Assembly: GCA_032716605.1 (NCBI GenBank)
Contig: CM064572.1
Coordinates: 39,437,777 to 39,501,776 of the forward strand
Direction: 5' to 3'
Length of the DNA: 64,000 nucleotides
Origin: Paralithodes platypus
Lineage: Eukaryota > Arthropoda > Malacostraca > Decapoda > Lithodidae
A program made the position numbers and the translations under genes. Within the stretch, counting starts at the first letter, position 1. Every line of letters starts with the position of its first letter. Below are positions 32,029 to 43,426 of this stretch, piece after piece. Below the pieces are notes generated by a model. The model made no database searches, was not told where the DNA came from, and worked only from the letters and a program-made list of their open reading frames with translations.

Positions 32029-33196
32029 TTAAGGCGCATGTTTCCCTGCAATCTTCCTGACGCGAGCCCAGACTTGCGGAACAGGTGTATCTGTGTTGAT
32101 AGTAGAGGCATACGACATCCAGCTAGATTTTTTTGCAGAGCGGATTGTACGACGGAAGACGGCATTAGCCCGTTTGAAAAGAGTATACGCATCCCGCTCA
32201 TATGGAGAGCCTTTTTTCCGACGGAAACTCTTCCACTTGGCTCTTTTATTGCGTAAAGCCGAAGTGCACTGAGCAGTCCACCACGGTACACACTTAGAAG
32301 ACATACTCCGAGTGGTGCGTGGAATACAAGTATAGGCAGCATGGAGCACAAACATCAGGAAACTGGTAAGCATGGCATCAGGGTCCGGGAAAGCAGGGGC
32401 CGGATTAGGCGGAACGGCGAGATCAGCGAAAGATGTCCAGTCGGCACGATCGAAACACCAACGGGGAGGGCGCGGCACTGGGGAGTAAGACGTAGGGGAG
32501 AGGACAATCGGGAAGTGGTCAGTCGCACAGTAATTATTAAAGACCTCCCAAGTAAAATCCAAGGAGTGTAGGGGAACACAGAGACAAGTCAATACATGAG
32601 AAGGTACGGGTGCCGCTATCAAAATGCGTAGAGGAACCAGTGTTTAAAGGAAATAAATCGTGTGTACGAATCAGAGCCTCAAAGGAACGACCTCGTGTAT
32701 TAACGGTAGAGTCACCCCACAGGGAATGCCTGCAATTAAAATCCCCTAAAAGGAGGAAAGGTGGAGGTAATAGAGAAAGGATCCTGTTTAATTCTGGAAC
32801 ATCGATCGTGATCGAGGGGGAAAGGTATATGGAAACTACTGTAAGCCAGCGTGAAAGGAACACTCTGGCAAGCGTGCATTTAAGAGTTAACGGAGACACT
32901 GGGACATCATGATGTACGAGGAGGCAAGTAGCATACTGGGATTGGGGAGAACTTATATAGGAGTAAAAAGGTATTGGGGAGGGGGCATTAGATAAACGCG
33001 ATTCTTGTAAACTAATAACAAGTGGGCTAAACCTAGAGATAAGGTAACGAAGATCAACACGATGTGCTGCAAAACTACGAATGTTCCATTGTAAAATGGA
33101 CATTAAAAAGACAAAAAAGATTAAAAAGAAGACGCGTACAAGAGGGAAGAAAAGACGTACACTATATACAACATAGTTACAAAATACAGTTAACAC
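32029..33196 (-). pseudogene. AP endonuclease of the I-type LINE, frameshifted
   Basis: ILQWNIRSFAAHRVDLRYL, LQESRL with Glu, CLLVHHDVP, LLLGDFNCRHSLWGD and a DLFPLNTG stretch are in the first frame. After a frame change near 32600 the second frame has TDHFPIVL (SDH-equivalent TDH), CVPWWTAQCTSALRNK and WARVRKIAGK. It ends at the nested LINE. The domain is otherwise well preserved. Confidence 0.88.
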
Positions 33197-33224
33197 CGTG
33201 GGTGGAAAATATAGCCAAGAGAGG

Positions 33225-35619
33225 CTAACGATGGGAAATAATAGCAGGAATTGGAGAAGACGTTGAAGGGGAAGACTGGAAACCGGGGGGCATAGGGTGG
33301 TCTAACAGAGAAAGAGGAGAGGAAGGAGGAGGGCCGGAAGAGGTAGGAAAGACGGACGGCGGGTGGAAAGAGAAGGAGGGGGTAAGGGCAGGAGAAGGAT
33401 GAGGGGGAGGGTCAGGAGGAGGAAGAGGAGAAGGGCCCGGAAGAAGGCCAGAAGTGGGAGTGGAGGAAGAGGACGGGGCAGGGGAAGGCGGGAGAGGGGT
33501 AAGGGGGAGAGAAGAGGGGGTAGAATGAACTTCGGCATGAAAAGTTGAAGGTGGTGGGTGGGAAGAACGGATCAATTCATCAATCTTAGGTAGGGTTTCG
33601 TAGGAGAAATCTAGGGACGCAGTGACGGGAGGAGGAGGAGACTGGACGGAGAGAGGAGAAAGGGAAACAGAAGGAGAAGGAGGCGACTTCTTCTTCTTCT
33701 CGCAGGGACTTGAGCTCCGCACATCACGGAGACCACCCTTACGTTTAAAAGAGGAAGCGGGCGAGGAAGAACGGAGCACAGGAGCCCGTTTGGTAGAGGA
33801 GAAGGGAAGTTTAGAGCGAGTAGGAGATTTGGGGCGACTAGAAACGGAAGATGACGGAGAACGGAGGGGAGGCTTGGAACGGTGAGAGCGTTGAGGGAGA
33901 CTAGAAGAGGAGGAACAAGGAAGAGAGCAAGATGAAGGGGCAGAAGTAGGAGAAGGACTGAGAACAGAGAAAGTGTTAGACAAAGGGACAGAAAAGGAAG
34001 AGACGGAAGGACGAACGGAGGAGACAGAAGAGGAGGAAGGAGAAAATCTGGGAGAAGGAGGGAGGCAGATGACGAAAGTGGTGCGACCGGGGGGACGGAG
34101 GGAGCGGAGGCGGTGGAAGGAACCGAGGAACCAGAAAAAGGGGGGGGGGCGTGGTAGAGGGAGGCGAAGAAGAGGAGGGAGGAGACAGAGTCTTGGAAAA
34201 TTACTGAGGGGTGAAGCCCAAGCGACGAGCCTCTTGGCGGGCTGCGGTGAGAGTAAGGTCGTGTCGCGCTTTGAGGACAGCAATCTCAGACTCGAACAGA
34301 TGAACGGGGCAAATCTTAGAGTCGGCCGAATGAGACCCGCGGCAATTAAGGCAGAACTGGGACGTTGACTGACATTCGCCAACGGCATGTCCGGACTGCG
34401 CACAGCGCGGGCAGAGTGGGCTCTCAGCGGCTGTACGGCAGAACTTCGCCGGGTGGCCGAAACGCCAGCAGCTGCGACACTGGAGTGGACGGGGAAGAGA
34501 CGCAGTCACGGGGAGGCGAGTACCACCGACAATAACATGGGCAGGAAGGGAAAGTCCATCAAAAGAGATCTTGGCAATGTTAGCGGGATGGCGGCGAAGG
34601 TCGCGAGGAGGGATAGTGTAGCATACCACACTAACCACCTTGTGGTCTTGAGTGACAACGATGTCCTTGACGAGGTCGGCTCAATCCGCGAATGGACGAC
34701 CCCCGAGACGGATGGAAGCGGGGATTAGGAGAGTCCCTGTACAGGAGTTGAGTCGTTGATCTTTTTGAGCCGAGATGGGGGTGCCAGAACAATCGACGAA
34801 AGAGGACATAGCAGTAGCCTGAAGTTCGTTTTGGACGGTAACAAGACGGGAGGTATCATGGTGGGAGTGGAAGGTGACGTCCTTTCCCACCTGTTGAAGG
34901 AGACGCAGGTGGAAGAGGAGGTCATCACCGGCTAGAGGCGCAGAAGCAGGGATGGAGAAAAACTTAGTAAAGGAAGGAGGTGCAAAGAGAGAGGACATAG
35001 GGAGGAACGAGGAGCGAGGACGAGAAGAGGACGAAACTGGAGAAGAAGAGGAAAGAGAACGAGGGAGGGAGGGCAGAAAAGGGTCAAGGGTGACATGACT
35101 AGAGGGAGAAGAGGAAGAAGAGGAAGACGCAGAAATAACTACAGGAGAGGAGATGAAATCCTGGGTAGTGGAGGGTGGAGAAAGACGTGACGAAGACGGA
35201 AGGGTAGTAGAAGGATTCGGAACGGTAATAGACGAGAGGGACGAGCGACGACCGAGGGATATTTCAGCGGGCCGGTCGAGAGCACCCAAAACCATCCCCG
35301 ACTCACCGTGCTCCCGCGGTGAACCGGACTGACAGCCAGACAACAGACCCCCAAGTGGCAGGCTGCATGCCACAAGGGGCTCAGTCACCGGAACCACTAA
35401 AGCAGAAGTCATAAACAGGGAAGAACAGGGAAAAAAGCATAAGTCGTCACCATAGCTAGAGAAAAGGGGGTAAAGCATGGAAGAAGATACTGCGGTTACC
35501 AGGTGCCCCTGGCAACGAAAGGGAGAAAGACCTCCGCAGGGCCACGAAACCCAGAATGCGGCCAATTGAGATGGGACAGGTCTCGGCTTTGAGCTAGGGA
35601 CCTTGTACAACCCGGGCAT
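33225..35619 (-). pseudogene. Gag-like ORF1 of the I-type LINE with three CCHC knuckles
   Basis: An N-terminal Ser/Pro-rich region (35619-34900) leads to a globular part with FHLRLLQQVGKDVTFH and RLGGRPFAD. A stop at 34681 and a frame change near 34200 break the frame. Three zinc knuckles are clear at about 34500-34330: CRSCWRFGHPAKFC, CPRCAQSGHAVGEC and CLNCRGSHSADSKIC. The C-terminal 300 residues are Ser/Pro/Lys-rich and low complexity. The protein would coat element RNA. Composition is so biased that the opposite strand also has long open frames, which I discount. Confidence 0.85.
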
Positions 35620-36085
35620 TTGTCCTGCAGCTTTGTCCCACGGAGAACGGGGCCGGCGTAGTCAACTGACACACTCACTGGGAAGAGAGAAGGGAGTCAG
35701 AAACCCAAAAGCAACCCTATAGTGCCTATCCTCCAGCAATGAGCCTTGTGAGCCCTGGCCGGCAGCACCTGTCGCCAGGTGGACTCTGCCAACTCAGCAG
35801 TGATCAGAGACACCAAGGCGAAGCCCTAGGGAAACTAGAACCTCCGAAGCAGTTAAAGAGAAAGGAAGGAAGCAAACAGGGAAGCCAACCGGAAGGGAAG
35901 GGAGGCACGGGACCACAAAAGTTCAAGGGTGGGAGACCGGCCTCTGATGGCAGCCCCAGGAGAAAGCGGAAGAGGGAAAACGAAAACCAGAAAGGAGGAG
36001 AAAGAAAAGGACATGACAAAATTAGTTGGAGGTGACACCTACAAGCCCGGAAGCCCCCAAACGGCAGCAACGAGTCATGTGGCAA
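35620..36085 (-). other. Probable 5' UTR of the I-type LINE
   Basis: GC- and purine-rich, without a credible frame, between the gag and the TA tract. Assignment to the element rests on position only. Confidence 0.4.
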
Positions 36086-36087
36086 GG

Positions 36088-36120
36088 GGGATATATATAT
36101 ATATATATATACAGTATATA

Positions 36121-36160
<40 letters not shown>

Positions 36161-36175
36161 TATATACTGTATACC

Positions 36176-36229
<54 letters not shown>

Positions 36230-36230
36230 A
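36088..36230. repeat. TA tract with CAGTATATACTG palindromes
   Basis: Two blocks around CAGTATATACTG (about 36112 and 36157) are set in long (TA)n runs. The whole stretch is self-complementary and should form cruciforms. Confidence 0.9.
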
Positions 36231-36643
36231 ATCCAAGATGTACTTAACAAATAATTGTTGCAGCAGCGACAGTATGCAGGCATCCTTCCCGTACTGATCT
36301 ATCTCAAACCTTACCTGAAATTGAAGGAAAGCATTAATAGTTACAATCTTTAGTACGTTGGGGGTAATATACTAATTGTATTGTAATTTTCTCAAATATC
36401 TTTCTTAATGAGGTAGCTATAAACCAATATGCTTCTATCTGGCAGATATTTAACCCGTTCAGTACCGGTATATATACTTTAACACATTTCTCGTTACTAG
36501 CACAAGGGACTGGAGTTCTCGAACAGGGGCTCCAGTCCTGACACAATTCTTGACTTACAGAGTGCTGGCTTAATAATCCAGAAGGATTGATAGCCTCTGA
36601 AGTCGTATTTTAACTAACTACCGTTACTAGGTCACTGACTTAT

Positions 36644-37030
36644 TTAAGGGAGCCCACCTCGTATTTTTCTCCCTTTCTCTCCCTCTCTCTTTGGCCTGTA
36701 TCGATTCGGCCCCATTCAGCCTACTATTTAAAGACGTTTACCCTATTCACGTGTCAATATTTTCCTGGCAAACGGTAGCGAGCTAGCATATATATATTTT
36801 TGTTTTGTTTTACAGCAAGCTAAACTTGTACATTTTTCAATAGAAAAATTTCTCCGGCGAAGCCGGATTTCTCCATACAAGGCTGGCTCGCTATCGCTCG
36901 CCAGGAAGAAATCGACACCTGGATGGTGATACACGTCTTAAAACAGTTGGCTGAATGGGGCCGAATGGATACAAGCCAGAAAAAATGAGAAAAGGAAAGA
37001 ATGAGGAAAAAAGCTGGTGGGCCCCCTTAA
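36644..37030. mobile_element. Fold-back MITE flanked by TTAA, copy 1
   Basis: The ends are TTAAGGGAGCCCACC (36644) and the complement of TTAAGGGGGCCCACC (37030). Most of each half is complementary to the other: TTTGGCCTGTATCGATTCGG on one arm and CCGAATGGATACAAGCCAG on the other. An inner hairpin CTCCGGCGAAGCCGG lies near the centre, and the family core GCTCGCTATCGCTCGCCAG is at 36885-36903. Non-coding, about 387 bp. Confidence 0.8.
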
Positions 37031-37379
37031 GTGTTTCAATCAAGCAACGAGCTGAAGGGGGTGTTGTTTATGAACCCCACTTCTCCCTCATGTTTAGCAT
37101 TATTAGATTTGAGATTTTAAGAGTTTCACCCCATTAGTTTGGCGATGTTAAGAGCTTTCGCCATTTTATATTACATTTATATACATTATGTAATAATGAC
37201 TTAAATTAAAATTAAATAGTAATGACTCTACCTATAAAAAATTTCATATTAAACCATCTTCCAATATATATTTATAGCATATCAAGCTATCTAAACATAT
37301 AGCTATATTCCATAAACATTGTATACATTTATTTAGTATTCATCAATTATTCAATACATAATCTATACATATATTTACT

Positions 37380-37380
37380 A

Positions 37381-37422
<42 letters not shown>

Positions 37423-37425
37423 CGG

Positions 37426-37448
<23 letters not shown>
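37380..37448. repeat. (TA)n microsatellite
   Basis: TA repeats with a CCCGG interruption abut the A-tail (T on the plus strand) of the SINE that follows. Confidence 0.9.
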
Positions 37449-37456
<8 letters not shown>

Positions 37457-37907
37457 TTTTCTTTCCAACTACTCCCTCTCGGGCATAGGCTGATAGCCTT
37501 TACACTCTACCGCTGAACACGGTGAGGCCCGTGAGGTCTTGTTCCAGCCTAGGGCACTCACGGCTCGAACCCAACTCCATCCCCGAAGCTGCTTCGCCCC
37601 TGCGCCTCACAGTCCCACTCCGCAGGCTCGGACCCTCACTCTCAGAACGCCATCTATTGAGCAATTAACTCATTAGGCATTGCCCCCCTGTAACATATTT
37701 TGAATATGGGAATATTCATACAGTGCTATTTAAGCAGGGAACAATGAGGGTATTTTTTTGGCATTTCGGTGTGCTGTGGTAATGCACTGAAACTAGTTAC
37801 AGCACAAATTCCATCCCAATAATATCTTCCCATTGACATATTGGGATTGGAACCCGGGTCCATTGGATTACCAGTCCAGTGGCAAGACCACTCTGCCACA
37901 CCTCCCC
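37449..37907 (-). mobile_element. tRNA-derived SINE, minus-strand copy
   Basis: Read on the minus strand it starts GGGAGGTGTGGCAGAGTGG (A box), has CTGGTAA at the anticodon-loop position (GGT, threonine-like) and GGGTTCCAATCCC as B box. Then comes a body of about 370 bp shared with the copy at 38832, ending TATGCCCGAGAGGGAGTA and poly(A) (T at 37449-37460). An inverted second copy confirms the boundaries. Confidence 0.85.
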
Positions 37908-38148
37908 TATATATAACAATGTATGTTTATATTATTATCAATCAAAGTATCGATTTATAATTTTATAAAAAATTCATACCGATATTTAATTATCTATCAA
38001 ATACTCTATCTATCATTCTATGAACAATCTATATTTATATATTATCTATCAAACTATCAATAATTTTACATACAATCTATATATTTATTTATCTATTTAT
38101 CAATATGTCAATCACTTGCTCATGTGAAACCAACATTCAGAACGGGAA
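37908..38148. other. AT-rich spacer
   Basis: ATCTAT- and TTATAT-rich DNA between the SINE and the second fold-back MITE. Nothing recognised. Confidence 0.5.
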
Positions 38149-38522
38149 TTAAGGGAGCCCACCTCGCTTTTTTTCTCTTTCTCTCCCTCTCTCTTTGGCT
38201 TTTATCCATTCGGCCCCATTCAGCCTACTGTTTTAAGACATTTACCCCCATCCAGGTGTCAATATTTTCCTGGCGAGTGGTAGCCAGCCAGCATATATAT
38301 TTTTTTGTTTTGACAGCAAGCTAAATTTTGTAAATTTTTTGAAAGACAAATGTCTCCGGCGAAGCCGGATTTCTCCATACAATGCTGGCTCGCTATCGCT
38401 CGCCAGGAAGAAATTGATACCTGGATGGGGATAAACGTCTTAAAACAGTTGGCTGAATGGGTACAAGCCAGGGAAAGAGAGAAAAGGAGAGAAAGATAGA
38501 ACAAGCCGGTGACCCCACTTAA
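38149..38522. mobile_element. Fold-back MITE flanked by TTAA, copy 2
   Basis: TTAAGGGAGCCCACC at 38149 and a right end GACCCCACTTAA at 38522. The CTCCGGCGAAGCCGG hairpin and the GCTCGCTATCGCTCGCCAG core (about 38387-38405) are in the same positions as in copy 1. Length about 374 bp. Confidence 0.8.
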
Positions 38523-38690
38523 GGCAAGACACACGGAGGGACGGAAACCAAAACAACAGAGGGCCATGAAAGGGGCGACAATGGTGTGGGAATTCATTAG
38601 AAGCGAGAACTGATAAAACCTGAATGACACGATATTGTGGCCTGTTTAAATAGTCACACTTACAATTACAATCTAAGGTACACACATAAG

Positions 38691-39408
<718 letters not shown>

Positions 39409-40639
39409 TTTTCTTTCAGGCAGGTGAGATTAAAATAATAGGCACAGTTTGCATTATTGTGTTTTTTATTGATACTCTCAATTTTTCGTACAGTTTTTCT
39501 GGTATTTTCAGGAAGTTGGTAAAGGAGGTTTGCAAATGGTTTCGACGTTTCAATGGGCGCAGCCATCATTATCAAGGAGAAGTGAAGTTAGAAGGTGATT
39601 AGTCGAGTTTATCGAGAGAACTCGAGAGGCTCACCCAGGTGCTTGTAAACAATGGGTACAGTTACTCGGACATCGCCCACACCATCAAAAAACACCTTGA
39701 AACATGGTACAAAAACGACATGCCTACTAATACAAACACTGAATACATAAAAATTTACTATAAAAACCACATGTCCTCAGATCACAAGACAGACGAAAAC
39801 ATAATGAGAAACATTATCAGCAACAACGTTATAACTACGAACCCTGACCAACACCTTAAACTCACCATATACTACAAATCGAGGAAAACATCACAACTAG
39901 TCATTCGCAATAGCCCGGCTACCGCTAAGAAACCATTAGAAGAGGACCATGTCATATACCGACATACCTGTAACAGTGAGGACTGTGGACCTCACACTTA
40001 TGTCGGTTTGACAAGGACTCGTCTGTCACGTCGCCTTACCTTCCACCTCCAAGCCGGAGCTATCAAGGACCACTACCACACATCCTCACACCATCAGGAA
40101 CTCACCAGACCCGACTTAGATAAACACACCTCTATTCTTGATAAAGAAATAGACTCACGCCGCCTATTCATTCTTGAAGCTATATATATACAAACATACC
40201 AACCTACTTTAAACACACAAGCGGAATACAGCCACATCCTACCCTCGGCACGCCCTTCCACAGCGAGCCCCCTATGATGCCCCCAGGAATGCCCCCTCCA
40301 CACACGCAGACGAACGACGCAGAAGCCCCGCCCACTCCTGCGTCTGGCCAGCCTACCAGAGCTAGTCTTAGGTTAGCCAACCAGCGTGCAGCTAGCGCAC
40401 AATAAACCCTCTCTTGATCTTGTATCGCCTATATAAACTCGACTTATCACCTTCTAACTTCACTTCTCCTTGATAATGATGGCTGCGCCCATTGAAACGT
40501 CGGGACCCTTTGCAAACCTCCTTTACCAACTTCCTGAAAATACCAGAAAAACTGTACGAAAAATTGAGAGTATCAATAAAAAACTCAATAATGCAAACTG
40601 TGCCTATTATTTTAATCTCACCTGCCTGAAAGAAAATAT
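39409..40639 (+). mobile_element. Penelope-like element fragment with inverted flanking arms
   Basis: A GIY-YIG-containing C-terminal coding region (39612-40277) and its 3' UTR lie between inverted repeats 39409-39607 and 40438-40639 (about 200 bp, a few mismatches). Each arm codes, reading outward, the start of the same protein (MAAPIETS, LPENTRKTVRK, FNLTCLKEN), i.e. the 5' end of a Penelope ORF. Partial tandem and inverted copies of this kind (pseudo-LTRs) are typical of Penelope elements. Most of the RT domain is missing. Confidence 0.82.
39612..40277 (+). CDS. Penelope-like element C-terminal domain with GIY-YIG endonuclease
   Basis: The frame is open from the arm junction to 40277. LERLTQVLVNNGYS and an NMP/T-rich linker lead to YYKSRKTSQLVIRN. 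The endonuclease part is VIYRHTCNSEDC, then YVGLTRTRLSRRLTFH (the GIY-YIG variant YVG with a conserved Arg), HLQAGAIKDH, ILDKEIDSRRLFILEAIYI with the catalytic Glu, and QPTLNTQAE. A CxxxxxC pair just before it matches Penelope endonucleases. The upstream RT is lost. Confidence 0.85.
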   Translation, partial: SRELERLTQVLVNNGYSYSDIAHTIKKHLETWYKNDMPTNTNTEYIKIYYKNHMSSDHKTDENIMRNIISNNVITTNPDQHLKLTIYYKSRKTSQLVIRNSPATAKKPLEEDHVIYRHTCNSEDCGPHTYVGLTRTRLSRRLTFHLQAGAIKDHYHTSSHHQELTRPDLDKHTSILDKEIDSRRLFILEAIYIQTYQPTLNTQAEYSHILPSARPSTASPL

Positions 40640-40660
40640 CCTCCCTGGCTACACTAATAT

Positions 40661-40724
<64 letters not shown>

Positions 40725-40725
40725 G
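40640..40725. repeat. (TA)n microsatellite after the Penelope arm
   Basis: TA repeats follow about 20 bp of further Penelope-like sequence (CTCCCTGGCTACACTAATAT). Confidence 0.9.
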
Positions 40726-43122
40726 TTGAGATGACGGGGTTGCAAACCAGGGGCAAAGCAAACCCTGCAGAGGTCCTAACAATGCAGGGAAGTGAGCAAT
40801 CTACCAGAGCCAAAATAGCTATGGAAAAGGAGGGCAAAAGAACAAGGAAGAAGATACAGCAGAGGATGGAAAGAGAAACACTGTTCCCCCAGGTTTCCCG
40901 TGCTCTAATACCTGCAACAGTAACACAGTCTAACCAGCAAGGAAGAAATACCCATGCTCTAATCCCTACAAGAATAGGACAGTCTGCCCGCCAAAGGGCA
41001 CCACATCCGGGACCTACCAGAAGTTCAAACCCGAACCAATCACGGAGATACCTGCCCAGCCAATTACGGAGCCTGGAATAAACATCAAAGACAACTACTC
41101 AGCAACAACCGGATTTATTATACCGCGAAGAAGATTTTATGCAAATACCGCATAAAGATCCACTGCAATACTTCTACAGATGGGACCAAGAGAATCACCT
41201 CTACAGTACCTCACTTGAGGAATGGAGTTAATAGCAGAAGAAGTAGGAGGAACCAAAGCATGGCCTGCAATATAGAAAAAGTCAGGAGGAGTGAATCCAA
41301 GAAAAACATTTATCATTCAGCCATGCAAGCCTTTTATATAAAGAGTATAATTTCAAGAGATAGAGAATAACCTTGTACATGTATTCTTAGGGTAGATATA
41401 TTTTTAGAATAATGATTATCTTCACATTAAGAGAGAGAATGAAACCCCACTGTCCCTACTATACTGAGATAGGTCAAATTGAGTTCAAATTATCATCCAA
41501 ATATAGCCTGACTAAAATTGATGGAAGGTATGCAACTACGGTTCCTTCCTTCCACTGGTTCAGCTTTTAGTGGGTAGAGAAGTGTTGGCTAGACTTTCTA
41601 TAGGACAAGCCTGTCCATATAGTAAAGTCCAACTAGGGTGGCGAGCGAGAGTATGTTAGAGCCAGGAGCAACCTTCTCTAGTGTCCGTGAGAGAGGCAGC
41701 TCCCTTTGACGTCCAGTCAGAGGTAGAACTAAGAGTCCTACGTCGTCCAGATTCTCCCTCATTGAAATTACTTCTCCTCTACCCCGTACCCTAAGTGTCT
41801 CTGTGTGTTATAAGTTTTGGGAATTATTGTGAAGGTAATATAAAACATGTGAGTGTTCAACTTAACTTTTTCGTAGAGATCCGCTATTAGGACTCCCCTT
41901 GTCAATTTAGTACACGTGTGAGATTTATCAAACTTTGATCCGTGCAGTGATCTTATATAATTACGGTGTATTGTTTATGTGATTCGTGTTCAAGCATTTG
42001 TCGACTTATATTTACCTACGTTACGTAGTCGATATTACATGTGATACTTAGTGAATGCTTTCAGATTTTATTCTATTGTGTTATTATTCATTGTGTGTTG
42101 CAGTCGAAGTGAAGTGTATAATGTAGGCTATTTTGCTTCTAAATATTTTAAAACCTAAACTTAACTCCTAAACTCAGGACCATATTACGTTCAATTTTGC
42201 CAAGAGAATACTTAGTGTATAAAGTCGCCACCGCTGAAAGTAAAGAACTCGTCGGTTGAGTTAGAATTAATCTCTATTCAAGATATCTAATTTGTATTAG
42301 TTCTTGTGAATAATCTAATCATATACATTGCCCGGGCTATATAATTCTTTCGCCACCGATTTAGGAATTCAGATTTTATATTCCTAAACTCATCAAGCCT
42401 GTATTTTGGCTATTGATATATTACTACGTTATTCGGTAATTAAATAATTATAACGATTATTAAAGTTATAGTAAAGCGCTACTTAGTTCTGAGTTCTATT
42501 CAGCAGTGTGTTAATTTATTCAAACTCCTTCTGATGCCATCATTTTGGCTATTTATTAAATACTACTTTGTTCTGTATCCAAGTCATTATAGCTCTTATT
42601 AAAGCTATAATAAAGTGCTACTCCATTCTGCGTTACCTTGAGTAGTTTGTTAATTCATTCAAACATACTTGTCTATAGCTATTGTACCGCTATAAGTTGT
42701 TCACTATATTTACTGTGAATCTGATTTCCTTCCTCTGTGTAATTTTAACTCATTTACGATTGAATTTATTTTTCGTGTATCGTGCGAGAGATTATTCACA
42801 ATAATTCGTTGATAGTTAAATTCAGATTTAAATTATCAATCTCCATATAATAAAGCGAAGTTCATATCTTCCTAACTCGATTTAACGTTGCACTAAACCG
42901 AGAATATATTTAACCTGACCCCGGTCCGACTGACCTGTACCCCCGAGAGCGGTACTTTTGATAGTACACCTGAACGCCGCATTATTTCACGCCGCACATC
43001 CTTATGCGCAGCTGAGTAGTTGACCTCAGTTGCCATACCTTGTAATTATTATACCTCATGTTATACACTTGACACGTATAGGTATTGTCATCAGTGTTTA
43101 TATTTATGTATGTATTTTATGT
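40726..43122. other. Unassigned, increasingly AT-rich DNA
   Basis: The frame running to 41081 has no recognised domain beyond the Penelope start. The rest has no credible coding signal. A degenerate tandem pair lies at 42397-42670. Confidence 0.5.
42397..42670. repeat. Two degenerate tandem units of about 137 bp
   Basis: Both contain ATTTTGGCTAT, ATTAAAG(T/C)TATA(G/A)TAAAG(C/T)GCTACT and TGTTAATT(T/C)ATTCAAAC in the same order. Confidence 0.65.
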
Positions 43123-43426
43123 ATTTAATAGGGCCCCTCCATCATTGACGACTTCGCCTATTAGTATAATAGTCTCCATTCAACATCCCGCGCCAGCATT
43201 TTGAATAGCCCGAGCGGAAGTTAACCTGGAGTACTCGTCATAAGTGCACGCTTAATTCCCTTACAGGACCGTCATTTTGAACGGCTACTGTACAGAAAAA
43301 AACTCTGTAAAATATAAAAAGAAAAAATAACTTAATATCTGTTATCATATGACTTGCCATATGCGTGGATTTCTCATGTTTCGCTTCCCCAACACTAGGC
43401 CCTCTAGCGGCCATCGTCTTTCTTCC
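43123..43426 (+). repeat. Left inverted terminal repeat of the DIRS element
   Basis: Reverse complement of the inner about 300 bp of 56747-57066; for example CTAGCGGCCATCGTC here and GACGATGGCAGCTAG there. The outermost bases ATTTAATAGGGCCCC match the complement of the internal complementary region. Confidence 0.92.

Larger units (their letters stand above)
26080..36085 (-). mobile_element. I-type LINE with RNase H, split by a nested LINE
   Basis: Minus-strand order: gag (35619-33225), AP endonuclease (33196-32029), interruption (about 32000-28636), RT (28630-27123), RNase H (27103-26220), a short 3' UTR and a (TAA)n tail at about 26090. RNase H, CCHC gag and a TAA tail together point to the I group. 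The 5' end lies somewhere between 35620 and the TA tract at 36086. Confidence 0.85.

Noticed and set aside
33973..34368. Arg/Glu-rich plus-strand frame
   Set aside because: Complement of the Ser/Pro-rich LINE gag; low-complexity shadow.
39409..40639. DNA transposon with 200-bp TIRs encoding a GIY-YIG nuclease
   Set aside because: The arms encode the start of a Penelope protein and the inner frame its C-terminus, so Penelope structure explains both.
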